A DNA stretch of 64,000 nucleotides, taken from positions 434,001 through 498,000 of the forward strand of contig NZ_QMEM01000001.1 of assembly GCF_003390915.1 (NCBI RefSeq), read 5' to 3'. Source of the stretch: Lewinella sp. IMCC34183 (GTDB lineage Bacteria; Bacteroidota; Bacteroidia; Chitinophagales; Saprospiraceae). Made by a program: the position numbers and the translations under genes. Within the stretch, counting starts at the first letter, position 1. Every line of letters starts with the position of its first letter. Below, piece after piece: positions 43,183 through 52,621 of the stretch. The notes beneath the pieces were generated by a model, which worked only from the letters and a program-made list of their open reading frames with translations, ran no database searches and was not told the DNA's origin.

Positions 43183-43716
43183 TCAGTTTTTCACCGTGGC
43201 GTTGATTTCCTGCAGGTAGCTGTTGAGCCGTTCCATGGGCTTGACGACCGCCACCCGACCCGAGCGGACGAATTCGTACAGCCCGACCTGCCGCAGCTCG
43301 GTGAGCAGCGCTTCGGTTTCGTACTCGTGACCGGTCTTCTCGATGACCACGTACTCGCGCTCGATCAGCAGTACCCGGGCGTTGTGGCGGCGGATCAGCA
43401 TCTCCACCTGGTTGCCGTCGTTGAAAACGTGGATGGGCACCTTATAGAGGGCGATCTCCTGGTAGACGATGTCCTTATCTTCGTAGTAGAAAGCTTTAAG
43501 GACGTCCACCTGTTTGTCTAGCTGCGCCACCAGTTTGATGACCATCTCCTCGGTGACCTCCACCACGATGGTAAAGCGGTGAATCGACTCGTCGCTGCTG
43601 GCGCTGGTGGTGAGGCTGCTGATGTTGAGGTTGCGGCGGTTGAAGATGCCCACGACCCGCGAGAGCAGGCCGGTCTGGTCCTCGGTGAACACCGTGATGG
43701 TGAAGGAGCGCTTCAT
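43183..43716 (-). CDS. ilvN: Acetolactate synthase small (regulatory) subunit
   Basis: I choose ATG 43716 (177 aa) because KRSFTITVFTEDQTGLLSRV is the canonical IlvN/IlvH beginning. A GTG at 43743, overlapping the ilvB stop (TAGTG), would add nine residues and is a real alternative. The protein has an N-terminal ACT domain (1-75; valine site) and a C-terminal ACT-like domain (VEMLIRRHNARVLLIEREYVVIEKTGHE). It binds the large subunit, stimulates it and gives feedback inhibition by valine. Length is close to E. coli IlvH (163). Confidence 0.94.
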   Translation of the reverse strand: MKRSFTITVFTEDQTGLLSRVVGIFNRRNLNISSLTTSASSDESIHRFTIVVEVTEEMVIKLVAQLDKQVDVLKAFYYEDKDIVYQEIALYKVPIHVFNDGNQVEMLIRRHNARVLLIEREYVVIEKTGHEYETEALLTELRQVGLYEFVRSGRVAVVKPMERLNSYLQEINATVKN

Positions 43717-43742
43717 GGAGGTGGATTTGGGAGACAGGGACA

Positions 43743-45515
43743 CTAGGCGTTGGGGATGAGGTCTTCGGGGCCAAGAATGACTTCGCTTACCGACTTGCCG
43801 CTGGGGACCATCGGGAACACGTTATCTTCCTTCACGGTGTGCAGGTGCAGGAGGTAGGGGCCATCGTGGGCGAGCATTTCGGACACGGCTTCGACCACCT
43901 GCTCGGGGTCACGTACCGACCGGCCGGCTACCCCGAATCCGCGGGCGATGGTGACGAAGTCCGGGTTGACCAGTTCCACCGAGCTGTAGCGCCGCTTGTG
44001 GAACAGTTCCTGCCACTGCCGGACCATGCCGAGGTAGTTGTTGTCCAGCAGCACGATCTTGACGCCGACGTTCCACTGGGCGCAGAGCCCGAGTTCCTGC
44101 AGCGTCATCTGGAAACCACCGTCGCCGATGAAGGCGACCACCTGTCGCGAGGGGTCGGCGTACTTGGCCCCGAAGGCGGCGGGCAGCCCGTAGCCCATGG
44201 TGCCGGCACCGCCGGAGCTTACCCACTGGTCGTGACCCTTGTATTCGTAGTAGCGGGCGGCCATCATCTGGTGCTGCCCCACGTCGGTGGCAACGATGGC
44301 GCGGCCGTCGGTCTGCCGGCTCACTTCCCGGATCACCTGCCCCATGCGGATCTGCCCGTCCTCGGTGGGCGTGATGGCCACGTCGATTACCCGCTCCTGC
44401 TCGATGCGGGCACATTCTTCGAAGCGACCCACCCATTCCGAGTACGTATTAGCCTCCACCAGCGGGAGTAGTTCCTCGAGCACTTCGCGGGCGTCGCCGA
44501 GGATGGGGGCCGCCGCGCGGACATTCTTGTTCAGCTCGGCGGGATCGACCTCGATGTGGACCACGCGGGCGTCGGGCAGGTACTTGTCCAGGCGGCCCGT
44601 GACGCGGTCGTCGAAGCGCATACCGATGGCGACGATCACGTCGGCCTCGTTTTGCAGCAGGTTGGGGCCGTAGTTGCCGTGCATCCCCAGCATGCCCGTA
44701 AATAGGGGGTGGTCGTTGGGGATCGTCGACAGGCCGTGACACGTCACCCCGACGGGGATCCCCGTATGCTCGACGAAGCGGCGGAAGATGTCCTGGGCGT
44801 GGGCGATGTGTATGCCGTGACCGGCGAGGATCATCGGGCGCTCGGCGGCATTGATCAGGTCGGCGGCGGCCTGTAACTGCCGTTTTTTCGGGACGTTGTG
44901 GGGTACGTAGCTGCGGATCAGCAGTTGCTCGGGGTAGGCGAAGTCGACCATGGCCAGCTGCGCATCCTTGGTAATATCGACCACCACGGGCCCGGGCCGA
45001 CCGCTGTTGGCGATGAAGAATGCTTTCTTGAGAACCCACCCGATCTCTTCCGGACGGGTGATCTGGTAGTTCCACTTCGTGACGGGAATCGTGCTGTTCA
45101 CCACGTCCACTTCCTGGAAGGCGTCGCTCCCGAGCAGGGAGCTCGGCACCTGACCGGTGATGGCCACAATGGGGAGGCTATCGAGCTGCGCGTCGCAGAG
45201 CCCGGTGATGAGGTTAGTCGCTCCGGGGCCGGAGGTAGCCATGCACACGCCGGTCCGGCGCTTGATGCGGGCGTAGCCTTCGGCGGCGTGGATGGCACCC
45301 TGTTCGTGGCGGGGCAGGATATGGGTAATCTGCCCTTCGTAGTCGATCAGGGCGTCGTACACCGGCATGATGGCCCCGCCGGGATAGCCGAAGATGGTAT
45401 CGACGCCCTCGTTCACCAGGCACTGCAGCAGGGCGTGGGCCCCGCTCATGCGGGTGGTAGCGGTAGTGCCGTTGGACGGGGCGGGGGAAGTGAGGGAGGT
45501 GGCCATTCGGGACAT
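43743..45515 (-). CDS. ilvB: Acetolactate synthase large (catalytic) subunit
   Basis: The 590-residue ThDP enzyme carries the N-terminal [11 protein letters not shown] and the catalytic glutamate region [18 protein letters not shown], a FAD-binding middle domain ([11 protein letters not shown]), and the ThDP motif [12 protein letters not shown] ... DNNYLGMV in the C-terminal domain. It condenses two pyruvate, or pyruvate and 2-oxobutyrate, to acetohydroxy acids, the first step of valine, leucine and isoleucine synthesis. The N-terminal 25 residues (Ser/Thr/Pro) are extra. It lies 20 bp after ilvD and abuts ilvN. Confidence 0.96.
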   Translation of the reverse strand: MSRMATSLTSPAPSNGTTATTRMSGAHALLQCLVNEGVDTIFGYPGGAIMPVYDALIDYEGQITHILPRHEQGAIHAAEGYARIKRRTGVCMATSGPGATNLITGLCDAQLDSLPIVAITGQVPSSLLGSDAFQEVDVVNSTIPVTKWNYQITRPEEIGWVLKKAFFIANSGRPGPVVVDITKDAQLAMVDFAYPEQLLIRSYVPHNVPKKRQLQAAADLINAAERPMILAGHGIHIAHAQDIFRRFVEHTGIPVGVTCHGLSTIPNDHPLFTGMLGMHGNYGPNLLQNEADVIVAIGMRFDDRVTGRLDKYLPDARVVHIEVDPAELNKNVRAAAPILGDAREVLEELLPLVEANTYSEWVGRFEECARIEQERVIDVAITPTEDGQIRMGQVIREVSRQTDGRAIVATDVGQHQMMAARYYEYKGHDQWVSSGGAGTMGYGLPAAFGAKYADPSRQVVAFIGDGGFQMTLQELGLCAQWNVGVKIVLLDNNYLGMVRQWQELFHKRRYSSVELVNPDFVTIARGFGVAGRSVRDPEQVVEAVSEMLAHDGPYLLHLHTVKEDNVFPMVPSGKSVSEVILGPEDLIPNA

Positions 45516-45535
45516 GGGGAACTAAGTTTACGTGG

Positions 45536-47218
45536 CTAGCGGTCGGTGACGCAGCCTTCTGATGCACTACTGACCAGGGCGATGTACTTCCTGAGTACAC
45601 CCGAGGTCGCTTTTTCGGGGGGCGCCTGCCAGGTTGCCCGCCGCTGGCGGAGGATTTCTTCGTCGACCTCCAGGTTGAGGACGTTATTATCGGCGTCAAT
45701 GTTGATGATGTCGCCATCTTCGACAAGGGCAAGCAGGCCGCCGACCTGGGCTTCCGGGCTGATGTGGCCCACGACGAAGCCGTGTGTACCGCCGCTGAAG
45801 CGGCCGTCGGTGATCAGGGCTACCTTCTTGCCCAGCCCCTGGCCCATGATCTCGCTGGTGGGTTTTAGCATCTCGGGCATTCCCGGTCCGCCCTTGGGGC
45901 CGCAGTAGCGGATCACCACCACGTCTCCTTCCTTGATCTCGCGGTTGCGGATCGCCGTGTTAGCCTCGGCTTCCGAATCGAAGACGCGGGCCGGGCCCAT
46001 GAAGTGGGTGCCCTCCTTACCGGTGATCTTGGCCACGCTGCCCTCGGCCGCGAGGTTACCGTACAGGATCTGCAGGTGGCCGGTAGGCTTGACGGGTGCA
46101 TCAAAGGGCTGAATGATTTGCTGGCCTTCGGTGAGGCTTTCCACCTCGATGAGGTTTTCGGCCAAGGTCTTGCCGGTCACGGTGAGGCAGTCGCCGTGGA
46201 GCATATCGCGCAGCAGCAACTCCTTCATCACGGCCGGTACGCCGCCGGCGTAGTACAGATCTTCCATCACGTACTTGCCGCTGGGTTTCAGGTCGGCGAG
46301 CAACGGGGTACGATCGCTGATCCGCTGGAAATCGTCAATGGTGATGTCCACGCTGGCGCTGCGGGCCATGGCGACCAGGTGCAGCACGGCGTTGGTGCTT
46401 CCGCCCAGGACGGTGAGGGTGACGATGGCATTCTCGAAAGCCTTGCGCGTCAGGATGTCGAGCGGCTTGATGTCGTGGCGCAGCAGGTGCAGCATGTGCT
46501 GCCCTACCCGCGCGGTGTCGGCCCGCTTGTCGGGGTGGTTGGCGGGGATGCTGCTGTTGTACGGCAGGGCCATACCCATGGCCTCGATGGCCGTCGCCAT
46601 GGTGTTGGCAGTGTACATGCCCCCGCAGGCGCCGGAGCCGGGGCAGGCGTGGCGGATAACGCCGGCGTACTGTTCCTGGTCCACTTCGCCCGTACGGTAC
46701 TTGCCAAGCACTTCGAAGGCGGACACTACGTCAAGCTTCTCCTCCTTGTAACAGCCGGGGCTGATCGTGCCTCCGTAGACCAGGATGGCCGGCCGGTTGA
46801 GACGGGCCAGGGCAATCATGGCGCCGGGCATGTTCTTGTCGCAGCCCACTACGGTTACGAGACCGTCGTACCACTGGGCACCGGCCACCGTTTCGATGCT
46901 GTCGGCGATCACGTCGCGGCTCGGGAGGCTGTAGCGCATGCCCGCCGTACCCATGCTCATCCCGTCGCTCACTCCGATGGTGTGGTAGATCAGGCCGAGC
47001 AGTTCGGATTCCTCGTTGACCCCCGCCTTGACCTCGCGGGCCAGGTCGTTGAGGTGCATGTTACAGGGATTACCTTCCCAGCCGGTGCTGACGATGCCCA
47101 CCTGGGCCTTGTCCATATCGGCGTCGGTCAAGCCGATGCCGTACAGCATGGCGCGGGCGGCGGGCTGCTCGGGGTTATTGGTAACGTTACGGCTGTACTG
47201 GTTCAGTGGTTGGATCAT
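45536..47218 (-). CDS. ilvD: Dihydroxy-acid dehydratase
   Basis: The 560-residue product has the IlvD iron-sulfur and active-site segments: [23 protein letters not shown] and [16 protein letters not shown], whose cysteines hold the cluster; then the C-terminal [12 protein letters not shown] region. It dehydrates dihydroxy-isovalerate and dihydroxy-methylvalerate, the third step of branched-chain amino acid synthesis. It heads the run ilvD-ilvB-ilvN. The ilvC and leu genes are not in this window. Upstream there is about 116 bp to the next gene, where its promoter must lie; no leader peptide with leucine codons is visible. Confidence 0.97.
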   Translation of the reverse strand: MIQPLNQYSRNVTNNPEQPAARAMLYGIGLTDADMDKAQVGIVSTGWEGNPCNMHLNDLAREVKAGVNEESELLGLIYHTIGVSDGMSMGTAGMRYSLPSRDVIADSIETVAGAQWYDGLVTVVGCDKNMPGAMIALARLNRPAILVYGGTISPGCYKEEKLDVVSAFEVLGKYRTGEVDQEQYAGVIRHACPGSGACGGMYTANTMATAIEAMGMALPYNSSIPANHPDKRADTARVGQHMLHLLRHDIKPLDILTRKAFENAIVTLTVLGGSTNAVLHLVAMARSASVDITIDDFQRISDRTPLLADLKPSGKYVMEDLYYAGGVPAVMKELLLRDMLHGDCLTVTGKTLAENLIEVESLTEGQQIIQPFDAPVKPTGHLQILYGNLAAEGSVAKITGKEGTHFMGPARVFDSEAEANTAIRNREIKEGDVVVIRYCGPKGGPGMPEMLKPTSEIMGQGLGKKVALITDGRFSGGTHGFVVGHISPEAQVGGLLALVEDGDIINIDADNNVLNLEVDEEILRQRRATWQAPPEKATSGVLRKYIALVSSASEGCVTDR

Positions 47219-47334
47219 ATCTGGGCGTGTCGTTAGGCCGCCGCCCGGCTGTGCGGGCGACGCGCCGTAAGGTACACTAGGCGGTAGCGGTCACGAAAAC
47301 CGCAGATTAGGGAATCTACGACGTCCGGCCGGGA

Positions 47335-48009
47335 CTAGTAGCGGCGCTTGTCGAAGCGGAAGGTAGCCTGGAGCCCTACCTGATAAGTGGTGAGGCGGGT
47401 CTCGATTGAGCCGGGCGAAACGCCGTTATCGTCGGTAAAGGTGACGTCACCGTTGAAGTCGCCGAAGTGGTGGCGGAGGGAAAGCAGGGGGGTCAGGGTG
47501 ACAAGATTGCTCAAACCGAAATCTATTCCTACACCGGCACCGAGGCTGAAGGTGGTGGACGGAGACGATTCCACCTGGAGAGACAGGCCAGGCAGCGAAT
47601 GCCGGGCCACGCCCGGAGCGAGCTGGATAAAGAACCCTTTATCGAGGCGGGGCCCCTGCTTGCCGAAGGTCGGGCAGTCGCAGTCGGTGGCCAGGTCGAA
47701 TACGTAAACGTTGGTCTTGAACTGAAAGCCGTACTCCCGCCAGCGGGGCCCGTCGGCGGTCGTCTGGGCGTAGTAGACCGTAGGCAGGAATTCCACCCGG
47801 TTCTTCGGCAGGCGAAACCAGTAGTTCAGGGCCACTTCCGCGCCGCTGCCGTAGGGTATCGGATATTCCTCCCGGGCACCGTTATCCAGCGAGACCGTGG
47901 CATCGTTGGAATTGTAGAAGGTGGAAATCCCCACCTGGGCACCCAGGGACGGAGCCAGGAACAGGGCCGGCAGGAAGATCAGCAGGGTACGACGGAAGGA
48001 CGTTATCAT
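47335..48009 (-). CDS. Outer-membrane beta-barrel protein, unknown
   Basis: This 224-residue protein has a signal peptide (MITSFRRTLLIFLPALFLAP, cut near LGA-Q). The mature chain shows alternating strands (VALNYWFRLPKNRVEFLPTVYYA; LVTLTPLLSLRHHFGD) and ends TTYQVGLQATFRFDKRRY, an amphipathic last strand typical of outer-membrane barrels. A DCDCPTF pair of Cys in a periplasmic loop (about 109-115) is notable. No homologous family is recognised. It lies between ilvD and the divergent phosphoesterase gene. Confidence 0.72.
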   Translation of the reverse strand: MITSFRRTLLIFLPALFLAPSLGAQVGISTFYNSNDATVSLDNGAREEYPIPYGSGAEVALNYWFRLPKNRVEFLPTVYYAQTTADGPRWREYGFQFKTNVYVFDLATDCDCPTFGKQGPRLDKGFFIQLAPGVARHSLPGLSLQVESSPSTTFSLGAGVGIDFGLSNLVTLTPLLSLRHHFGDFNGDVTFTDDNGVSPGSIETRLTTYQVGLQATFRFDKRRY

Positions 48010-48133
48010 TCCATGCCAACGCGCGGAGGGCCATAAGGATTGCCCGGCCTCAAGAATAGTCGCCGCACCCGCGCTGCGGCGTCTTAGGCTGCCGTTAACG
48101 TCCTGCTGACAACCGGCGTGACGCCTTTCTGGT

Positions 48134-48141
48134 TAACTTTG
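48134..48141 (+). promoter_or_regulatory. -7 promoter element of the phosphoesterase operon
   Basis: TAACTTTG is a perfect match to the Bacteroidota -7 consensus, 20 bp before the TTG start at 48162. No clear -33 TTTG is seen 19-21 bp upstream. Confidence 0.5.
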
Positions 48142-48161
48142 ACGTAACACAACCCTTACGT

Positions 48162-49241
48162 TTGCTTACCCTCCTGTTTTCCACCCTGCTGACCATCGGC
48201 AGCGATACCCTCCCGCCGGACGGCCCCTACCTCTTTTACGGGGCCGGTGATACGGTGGTAGCCCGCTGGGCGGATACCGGAGCCGGAACGGCCGGCTCCG
48301 TGGTCTTCCAGGGTGCAGAAACCACCGGCCTTCCCGTCTTTGCCACCTTCGAGCCGGGGCGTGTAGACCCGCAACGGTCTTTCGATCGCCGAACCATGCG
48401 GACCTACGAGAACGTATCGCATATCGCGGCGCTGAGCGACGTACACGGACAGTTCGAGACCACGCGCAAGCTGCTGGAAACCAATGGCATTATCGATGCC
48501 GATATGCAGTGGACATTCGGCACCGGGCACCTCGTCATCGTCGGCGACGTATTCGACCGTGGCGACCAGGTCACGGAAATATTGTGGCTGATCCACAATC
48601 TGGAAGCCGAGGCCGAAGCCGCCGGCGGACGGGTGCATTTCTTGCTGGGCAACCACGAAACCATGGTGCTCGAGGGTGACGAGCGCTACCTCAACCCGCG
48701 TTACCGCACCACCAGCGGCCTCCTCGGCGAGTTTTACGGCGATCTGTACGGGCCCGATACCTACCTCGGTCGATGGCTGCGCAGCCTGCCGCTGGCGGTC
48801 AACATCGACGGTGTGGTGTTCGTCCACGGCGGCATCAGCCGGGCCATGGCCCGCGAGGTCGGTAGCCTCGACCGCATGAACGAGCTCTACCACGATTACC
48901 TGATCGACGCGGACGACATTCGCGACGTCAAGCGGGACCACTCCCGCCTCAGCATGCTGCACGGCTCCGGCGGCCCGCTCTGGTACCGCGGCTACTTTAG
49001 CAAGGCCAATTTCGACGCCCACGACCTCAACTACGTGTTGCGCAAACTTGACGCCGAGCGCATCGTCGTGGGTCACACCTCCTTTACCGCCGTACAGGGG
49101 TTTTACGATAACCGACTGATCGCCGTGGATTCCAGCATAAAGTTCGGCAGTGTCGGCGAACTCCTGCTCATCGAAAACGGTGCGTACTTTAGGGGCACCA
49201 TCGACGGCCGTCGCCTGCCGCTCGTGGCGACCAAAAAGTGA
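48162..49241 (+). CDS. Exported metallophosphoesterase (Shewanella-like phosphatase type)
   Basis: The start is TTG at 48162 (359 aa); no ATG is available before the conserved part, and LTLLFSTLLTIGSDTLPPDG forms a short signal sequence. The calcineurin-like metal motifs are all present: ALSDVHGQFE (D-x-H), VIVGDVFDRGD (GDxxDRG), LLGNHETM (GNHE) and VVGHTSF (GH). The DRG form places it with PPP-like Shewanella phosphatases, which remove phosphate from proteins or small molecules. The following gene starts 1 bp after its stop, so the two form an operon. Confidence 0.9.
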   Translation: MLTLLFSTLLTIGSDTLPPDGPYLFYGAGDTVVARWADTGAGTAGSVVFQGAETTGLPVFATFEPGRVDPQRSFDRRTMRTYENVSHIAALSDVHGQFETTRKLLETNGIIDADMQWTFGTGHLVIVGDVFDRGDQVTEILWLIHNLEAEAEAAGGRVHFLLGNHETMVLEGDERYLNPRYRTTSGLLGEFYGDLYGPDTYLGRWLRSLPLAVNIDGVVFVHGGISRAMAREVGSLDRMNELYHDYLIDADDIRDVKRDHSRLSMLHGSGGPLWYRGYFSKANFDAHDLNYVLRKLDAERIVVGHTSFTAVQGFYDNRLIAVDSSIKFGSVGELLLIENGAYFRGTIDGRRLPLVATKK

Positions 49242-49242
49242 C

Positions 49243-50205
49243 ATGAAACTCCTCCCGCTGCTGTTGCTGCTCGCTGCCGTGGCCCACGGCCAGCCCTCCC
49301 TGTTTGACGCGCTGCACGCCCGGAAGGATACCGCCGTCCTCTCGCTGGAGACCGAATGGGACCAGCTCCTGCATACCAAATCCGCCAAGGAATACCAGCC
49401 ACTCACGCTGAGCCACGGTGGGCAGCGGCTTGCGGGCCGAATCCGCACCCGCGGCCACGCTCGCCTTCGCGCCTGTCGCTATCCCTCGCTAAAAGTCAAG
49501 CTTGAGAAGGATGCTCTTGCCTCTATGGGGTACAGTGTTCTCAACGACCTGAAATTCGTCGTTGCCTGCAATTCCGGCACCGCGGCGCGTGGGTACCTGC
49601 GGCGCGAGCGGCTGATGTACGAGCTGCACGCCCTGGTCAGTTCGTACCACCACCGCACCGTCCCGGTACGCCTCGCCTTACCGGGCGGGGATACCTTGCC
49701 CGCCTTCCTGATCGAGGCGGAAGAGCAGCTTGAAAGTCGGTACGGCGCCAGCCGGATAGCGGTCGAGCGTATCAGTACCCGCGCATTCGAGCGGCAGGCG
49801 TACGCCAATCTCGCCCTCTTCAATTACCTCATTCTGAATACCGACTGGCAACTCCGCACGCTGCACAACGTGGAAGCACTACGGCGGGGGGAGGAGTCGG
49901 GATATATTCCGATTCCTTACGACTTCGATTATGCCGGCCTGGTCGACACCGACTACGCCCTGCCGCGGGAGTCGCTGGGGCAGGTATCGGTCCAGGAACC
50001 GCACTTTCTGGGACGCGGGCTCCGCTTTGCCGAACTCCGTACTGCCGCCGACGGCTTTTTGGCGCAGCGGGAAAGCCTGGAGAACGCGGTCCGCGACCAT
50101 CCTACGCTGCAGGAGCGCCACCGCCGGATCATTCTGCGGAGGTTAAAAACGTTCTTTGCCCAGATCGCGAACGACCGTGAGCTGGAGCGATTGGCGAGCA
50201 GGTAG
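49243..50205 (+). CDS. Exported protein, possibly CotH-related
   Basis: I start at the ATG 49243 (320 aa), 1 bp after the phosphoesterase stop. It has a signal peptide (MKLLPLLLLLAAVAHG-Q). The chain shows GRIRTRGHARLRACRYPSLK, then ERLMYELHALVSSYHHRTVPVRLAL, AYANLALFNYLILNTDWQ and IPIPYDFDYAGLVDTDYALP. The RxRG start, the helix before N-T-D-W and the YDFDYAG motif recall CotH/spore-coat kinase-like proteins (R-x-R-G ... N-x-D ... D-x-D), but I cannot be sure. If right, its partner phosphatase would reverse its reaction. Function not established. Confidence 0.6.
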   Translation: MKLLPLLLLLAAVAHGQPSLFDALHARKDTAVLSLETEWDQLLHTKSAKEYQPLTLSHGGQRLAGRIRTRGHARLRACRYPSLKVKLEKDALASMGYSVLNDLKFVVACNSGTAARGYLRRERLMYELHALVSSYHHRTVPVRLALPGGDTLPAFLIEAEEQLESRYGASRIAVERISTRAFERQAYANLALFNYLILNTDWQLRTLHNVEALRRGEESGYIPIPYDFDYAGLVDTDYALPRESLGQVSVQEPHFLGRGLRFAELRTAADGFLAQRESLENAVRDHPTLQERHRRIILRRLKTFFAQIANDRELERLASR

Positions 50206-50213
50206 GCTCGCTG

Positions 50214-50873
50214 CTACTGACGAAAGGCAAACTCCACGACGTTGGCCCCCATCTGCAGGGCGGCCGCCCGGATTTCGGCGGGATCGTTGTGCACCGACTC
50301 GTCTTCCCACCCGTCGCCGAGGTCACTGGAAAACGTATAGAAGCACACCAGCCGGTCCTCGTGAAAGAGCCCAAACCCGCGGGGCGGCTCCCCGTCGTGC
50401 TCGTGGATTTTAGGTAGCCCGCCGGGAAAATTATACGTCTGATGGTAGATCGGGTGATCGAAGGGCAGCTCGACGAAGGAGGATTCCGGGAACACCTGCT
50501 CCATCGCCACGCGGATGTAGGGGTCCATTCCGTAGTTGTCGTCGATGTGCAGAAAGCCCCCGCCCAGCAGGTAATTGCGCAGATTCTCGGCCTCGGCGGC
50601 GGAGAACACGACGTTTCCGTGTCCGGTCATGTGTACCCAGGGATAATTGTACAGTTCTGCACTACCGACGTCTACGGTCCCGTAGTCGAGGGCAAAGTTG
50701 GTACCGAGGGTCTGGTTACAGAAGGCGGCCAGGTTGGGCAGGGCCGTGGGGTTGGCGTACCAGTCCCCTCCCCCGTTGTACTTGAGGAGGGCCAGCTGCA
50801 GTTGGGCGGCGGGCGCGGGTGCGGCGGAGATGGAGAACAAAGCGAGGCCGGTCAGGATCAGGAGATAGCGCAT
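50214..50873 (-). CDS. DUF4159 domain exported protein
   Basis: The 219-residue product has a signal peptide (MRYLLILTGLALFSISAAPA-PAA). The body is a DUF4159 domain: ALLKYNGGGDWYANPTAL, YNYPWVHMTGHGNVVFS, LLGGGFLHIDDNYGMDP, LPFDHPIYHQTYNF. The order resembles a class I glutamine amidotransferase-like fold, but a catalytic Cys is not evident. DUF4159 genes commonly sit next to rsmE in Bacteroidota, as here (5 bp downstream of rsmE, same strand). Function unknown; the protein is periplasmic. Confidence 0.85.
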   Translation of the reverse strand: MRYLLILTGLALFSISAAPAPAAQLQLALLKYNGGGDWYANPTALPNLAAFCNQTLGTNFALDYGTVDVGSAELYNYPWVHMTGHGNVVFSAAEAENLRNYLLGGGFLHIDDNYGMDPYIRVAMEQVFPESSFVELPFDHPIYHQTYNFPGGLPKIHEHDGEPPRGFGLFHEDRLVCFYTFSSDLGDGWEDESVHNDPAEIRAAALQMGANVVEFAFRQ

Positions 50874-50878
50874 ACCGC

Positions 50879-51610
50879 TTAAACGTCGCGAGCGGCTCCG
50901 GGGATTAGCGGCCAGGCGGCCGATTCTATCGTATGGACGGCAGTTAGCGCGGCCGTTTCGGTGCGAAGGCGGTGCGGTCCCAGGCTCACGGGGCGGAAGC
51001 CGGCGGCGGCGGCTTGCTCGGCCTCTGCGGGACTGAATCCCCCCTCGGGACCGATGGCGATCACCGTATCGTTACCCGGCCGGATCGCCGTGGACAGCAG
51101 GGCGGCACCTTCTTCCCCCAGGTACCCCAGAAAACGGTCGCCGGGGAGGTCGGCCGACAGTACGTCGGACCAGTCGGAGAGCTCGCCCAGTTCGGGAAGC
51201 CAGGCGCGAAGGCTCTGCTTCATGGCGGATTGCAGCACACGCTCGAGGCGATCGGCCCGCAGGCGCTGCCGTTCGCTGTGCTCGGTCAGGATGGGGACGA
51301 TGCGATCGATCCCGATCTCGGTGGCCTTCTCCAGGATCCACTCGAAGCGGTCGATGCTCTTGGTGGGGGCGACCAGCAGGGTGAGCCGGTGACCCGCGCG
51401 GCGGGCTTCGCGGCGCACCAGGCGTACGTCGAGCAGGCACTCCCGCTTACCGGCTTCTAGGATGGTGGCAGAGAACCAGCCGCCGCTGCCGTCGACCAGG
51501 TCCAGCTCGTCGCCGGGCCGCTTGCGCAGTACCCGGACCACGTGGCGGGCTTCCTCCTCCGCCAGGCTATGGGTACCGGCCTGCAGGTCGGGATCGTAAA
51601 ACAGTTGCAC
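50879..51610 (-). CDS. rsmE: 16S rRNA (uracil1498-N3)-methyltransferase
   Basis: The 243-residue product is a SPOUT methyltransferase with an N-terminal PUA-like domain (1-70; RHVVRVLRKRPGDELDLVDG) and a C-terminal knotted SAM-binding domain with VAPTKSIDRFEWILEKATEIG, IGPEGGFSPAE and LGPHRLRTETA. It methylates N3 of U1498 in 16S rRNA of the 30S subunit. It lies 11 bp after the Nfu gene and 5 bp before the DUF4159 gene, giving a small operon. Confidence 0.95.
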   Translation of the reverse strand: MQLFYDPDLQAGTHSLAEEEARHVVRVLRKRPGDELDLVDGSGGWFSATILEAGKRECLLDVRLVRREARRAGHRLTLLVAPTKSIDRFEWILEKATEIGIDRIVPILTEHSERQRLRADRLERVLQSAMKQSLRAWLPELGELSDWSDVLSADLPGDRFLGYLGEEGAALLSTAIRPGNDTVIAIGPEGGFSPAEAEQAAAAGFRPVSLGPHRLRTETAALTAVHTIESAAWPLIPGAARDV

Positions 51611-51621
51611 GCGCTAGGGGA

Positions 51622-51870
51622 TCAGTTTACGGCCACTACCCCGTTGATCTGCGGCAGCCGGCTTTTGATGGCCTGCTCGACGCCGGCCTTCATGGTCATG
51701 GCCGTCATGGAGCAGCCGTGGCAGGCGCCCAGCCACTTAATCTCGACGATCTGATTGTCGCTTACCGTGACCACCTCGATGTCACCGCCGTCGATGGCCA
51801 GGTGGGGCCTGACCGCTTCGAGGGCCGCATCAACGCGGGTGATCAAGCTGTTTCTTTCCTCCTGGGTCAT
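51622..51870 (-). CDS. NifU C-terminal (Nfu) iron-sulfur scaffold protein
   Basis: I start at ATG 51870 (82 aa) because the upstream frame (to 51924) runs into the response regulator. The whole length is the NifU-like domain: a helix NSLITRVDAALEAVRPHLA, GGDIEVVTV, and the CxxC in LGACHGCSMTAMTMK, ending INGVVAVN. The two Cys bind a bridging [4Fe-4S] cluster that is passed to target enzymes. It is the first gene of the Nfu-rsmE-DUF4159 run. Confidence 0.92.
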   Translation of the reverse strand: MTQEERNSLITRVDAALEAVRPHLAIDGGDIEVVTVSDNQIVEIKWLGACHGCSMTAMTMKAGVEQAIKSRLPQINGVVAVN

Positions 51871-51913
51871 TAATGGTGGTTTGCTAGCAAATGTAAACAA
51901 CCCGAGCCAACGA

Positions 51914-52621
51914 TTAGGTTGCATCGTCGTGCAGAAGCATGCGGTAGCCCACGCCGCGTAGCGTCAGGATGCGGACGTCTGGCTCCCCCTCGAGGTGCTT
52001 GCGGAGTTTGCGAACGTACACGTCAAGGTTGCGGCTGTGAAAGAAGCCGTCGTCGCCCCAGAGGTCCCGCAGTATGTTAGGGCGGGGAATTACCTCCTGC
52101 GCGCTGCGCAGGATCAGGTAGCGCAGCAATTCCGCTTCCCGGTGACTTAGGTCGATACGGCGCCCCCGGTCGTCGACCAGGGTGAGGGAGCGGTAGGCGA
52201 AGGTGGTGCCCCCTAGCTGGTAAACTTCCTCCGTGTCCGCGGAGCCGTCCCCGCTGCCCGCACGCAGGCGTACCAAGTTCTCCATTCGTACGAGCAATTC
52301 CTCCATACTAAAGGGCTTCCGGAGGTAGTCATCGCCCCCGGATCGAAAGCCGGTCACCGCGTCGGCGGCGTCGACCCGGGCCGTTAAAAACAAGATGGGC
52401 AGATCCGGAGCCGCGAGGCGCAGCTGCCGCCCGATGCTGAACCCGTCGCGACCGGGCAATTGTACATCCAGCACCGCGATATCAAAGGTGTCGGGATGGG
52501 CCAGGGCCGTTGCCGCCCTATCCGCGGAAGTGTACCACTCCATCCGGCAACCACGGCTTTCGAGACTTTGCTTCACGATCCGCCCCAGAACGGGTTCGTC
52601 TTCTACGTACAGTACGTTCAT
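51914..52621 (-). CDS. OmpR/PhoB-type response regulator
   Basis: The 235-residue regulator has a receiver domain with acidic pocket E7/D8, phosphoacceptor D52 (AVLDVQLPG), T80 and K102 (RKPF), then a linker and a C-terminal winged helix (LSHREAELLRYLILRSAQEVI, RNLDVYVRKLRKHLEG, ILTLRGVGYRML). Its ATG overlaps the end of the kinase gene by 4 nt (ATGA), so kinase and regulator are translated as a pair. OmpR-type winged helices bind direct repeats spaced by a helical turn; such repeats lie upstream of the divergent GLPGLI operon. Confidence 0.95.
   Translation of the reverse strand: MNVLYVEDEPVLGRIVKQSLESRGCRMEWYTSADRAATALAHPDTFDIAVLDVQLPGRDGFSIGRQLRLAAPDLPILFLTARVDAADAVTGFRSGGDDYLRKPFSMEELLVRMENLVRLRAGSGDGSADTEEVYQLGGTTFAYRSLTLVDDRGRRIDLSHREAELLRYLILRSAQEVIPRPNILRDLWGDDGFFHSRNLDVYVRKLRKHLEGEPDVRILTLRGVGYRMLLHDDAT

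Noticed and set aside
48060-48086. GC-rich inverted repeat CGCCGCA/TGCGGCG as a terminator
   Set aside because: No T-run follows on either strand, and it lies upstream of both flanking genes.
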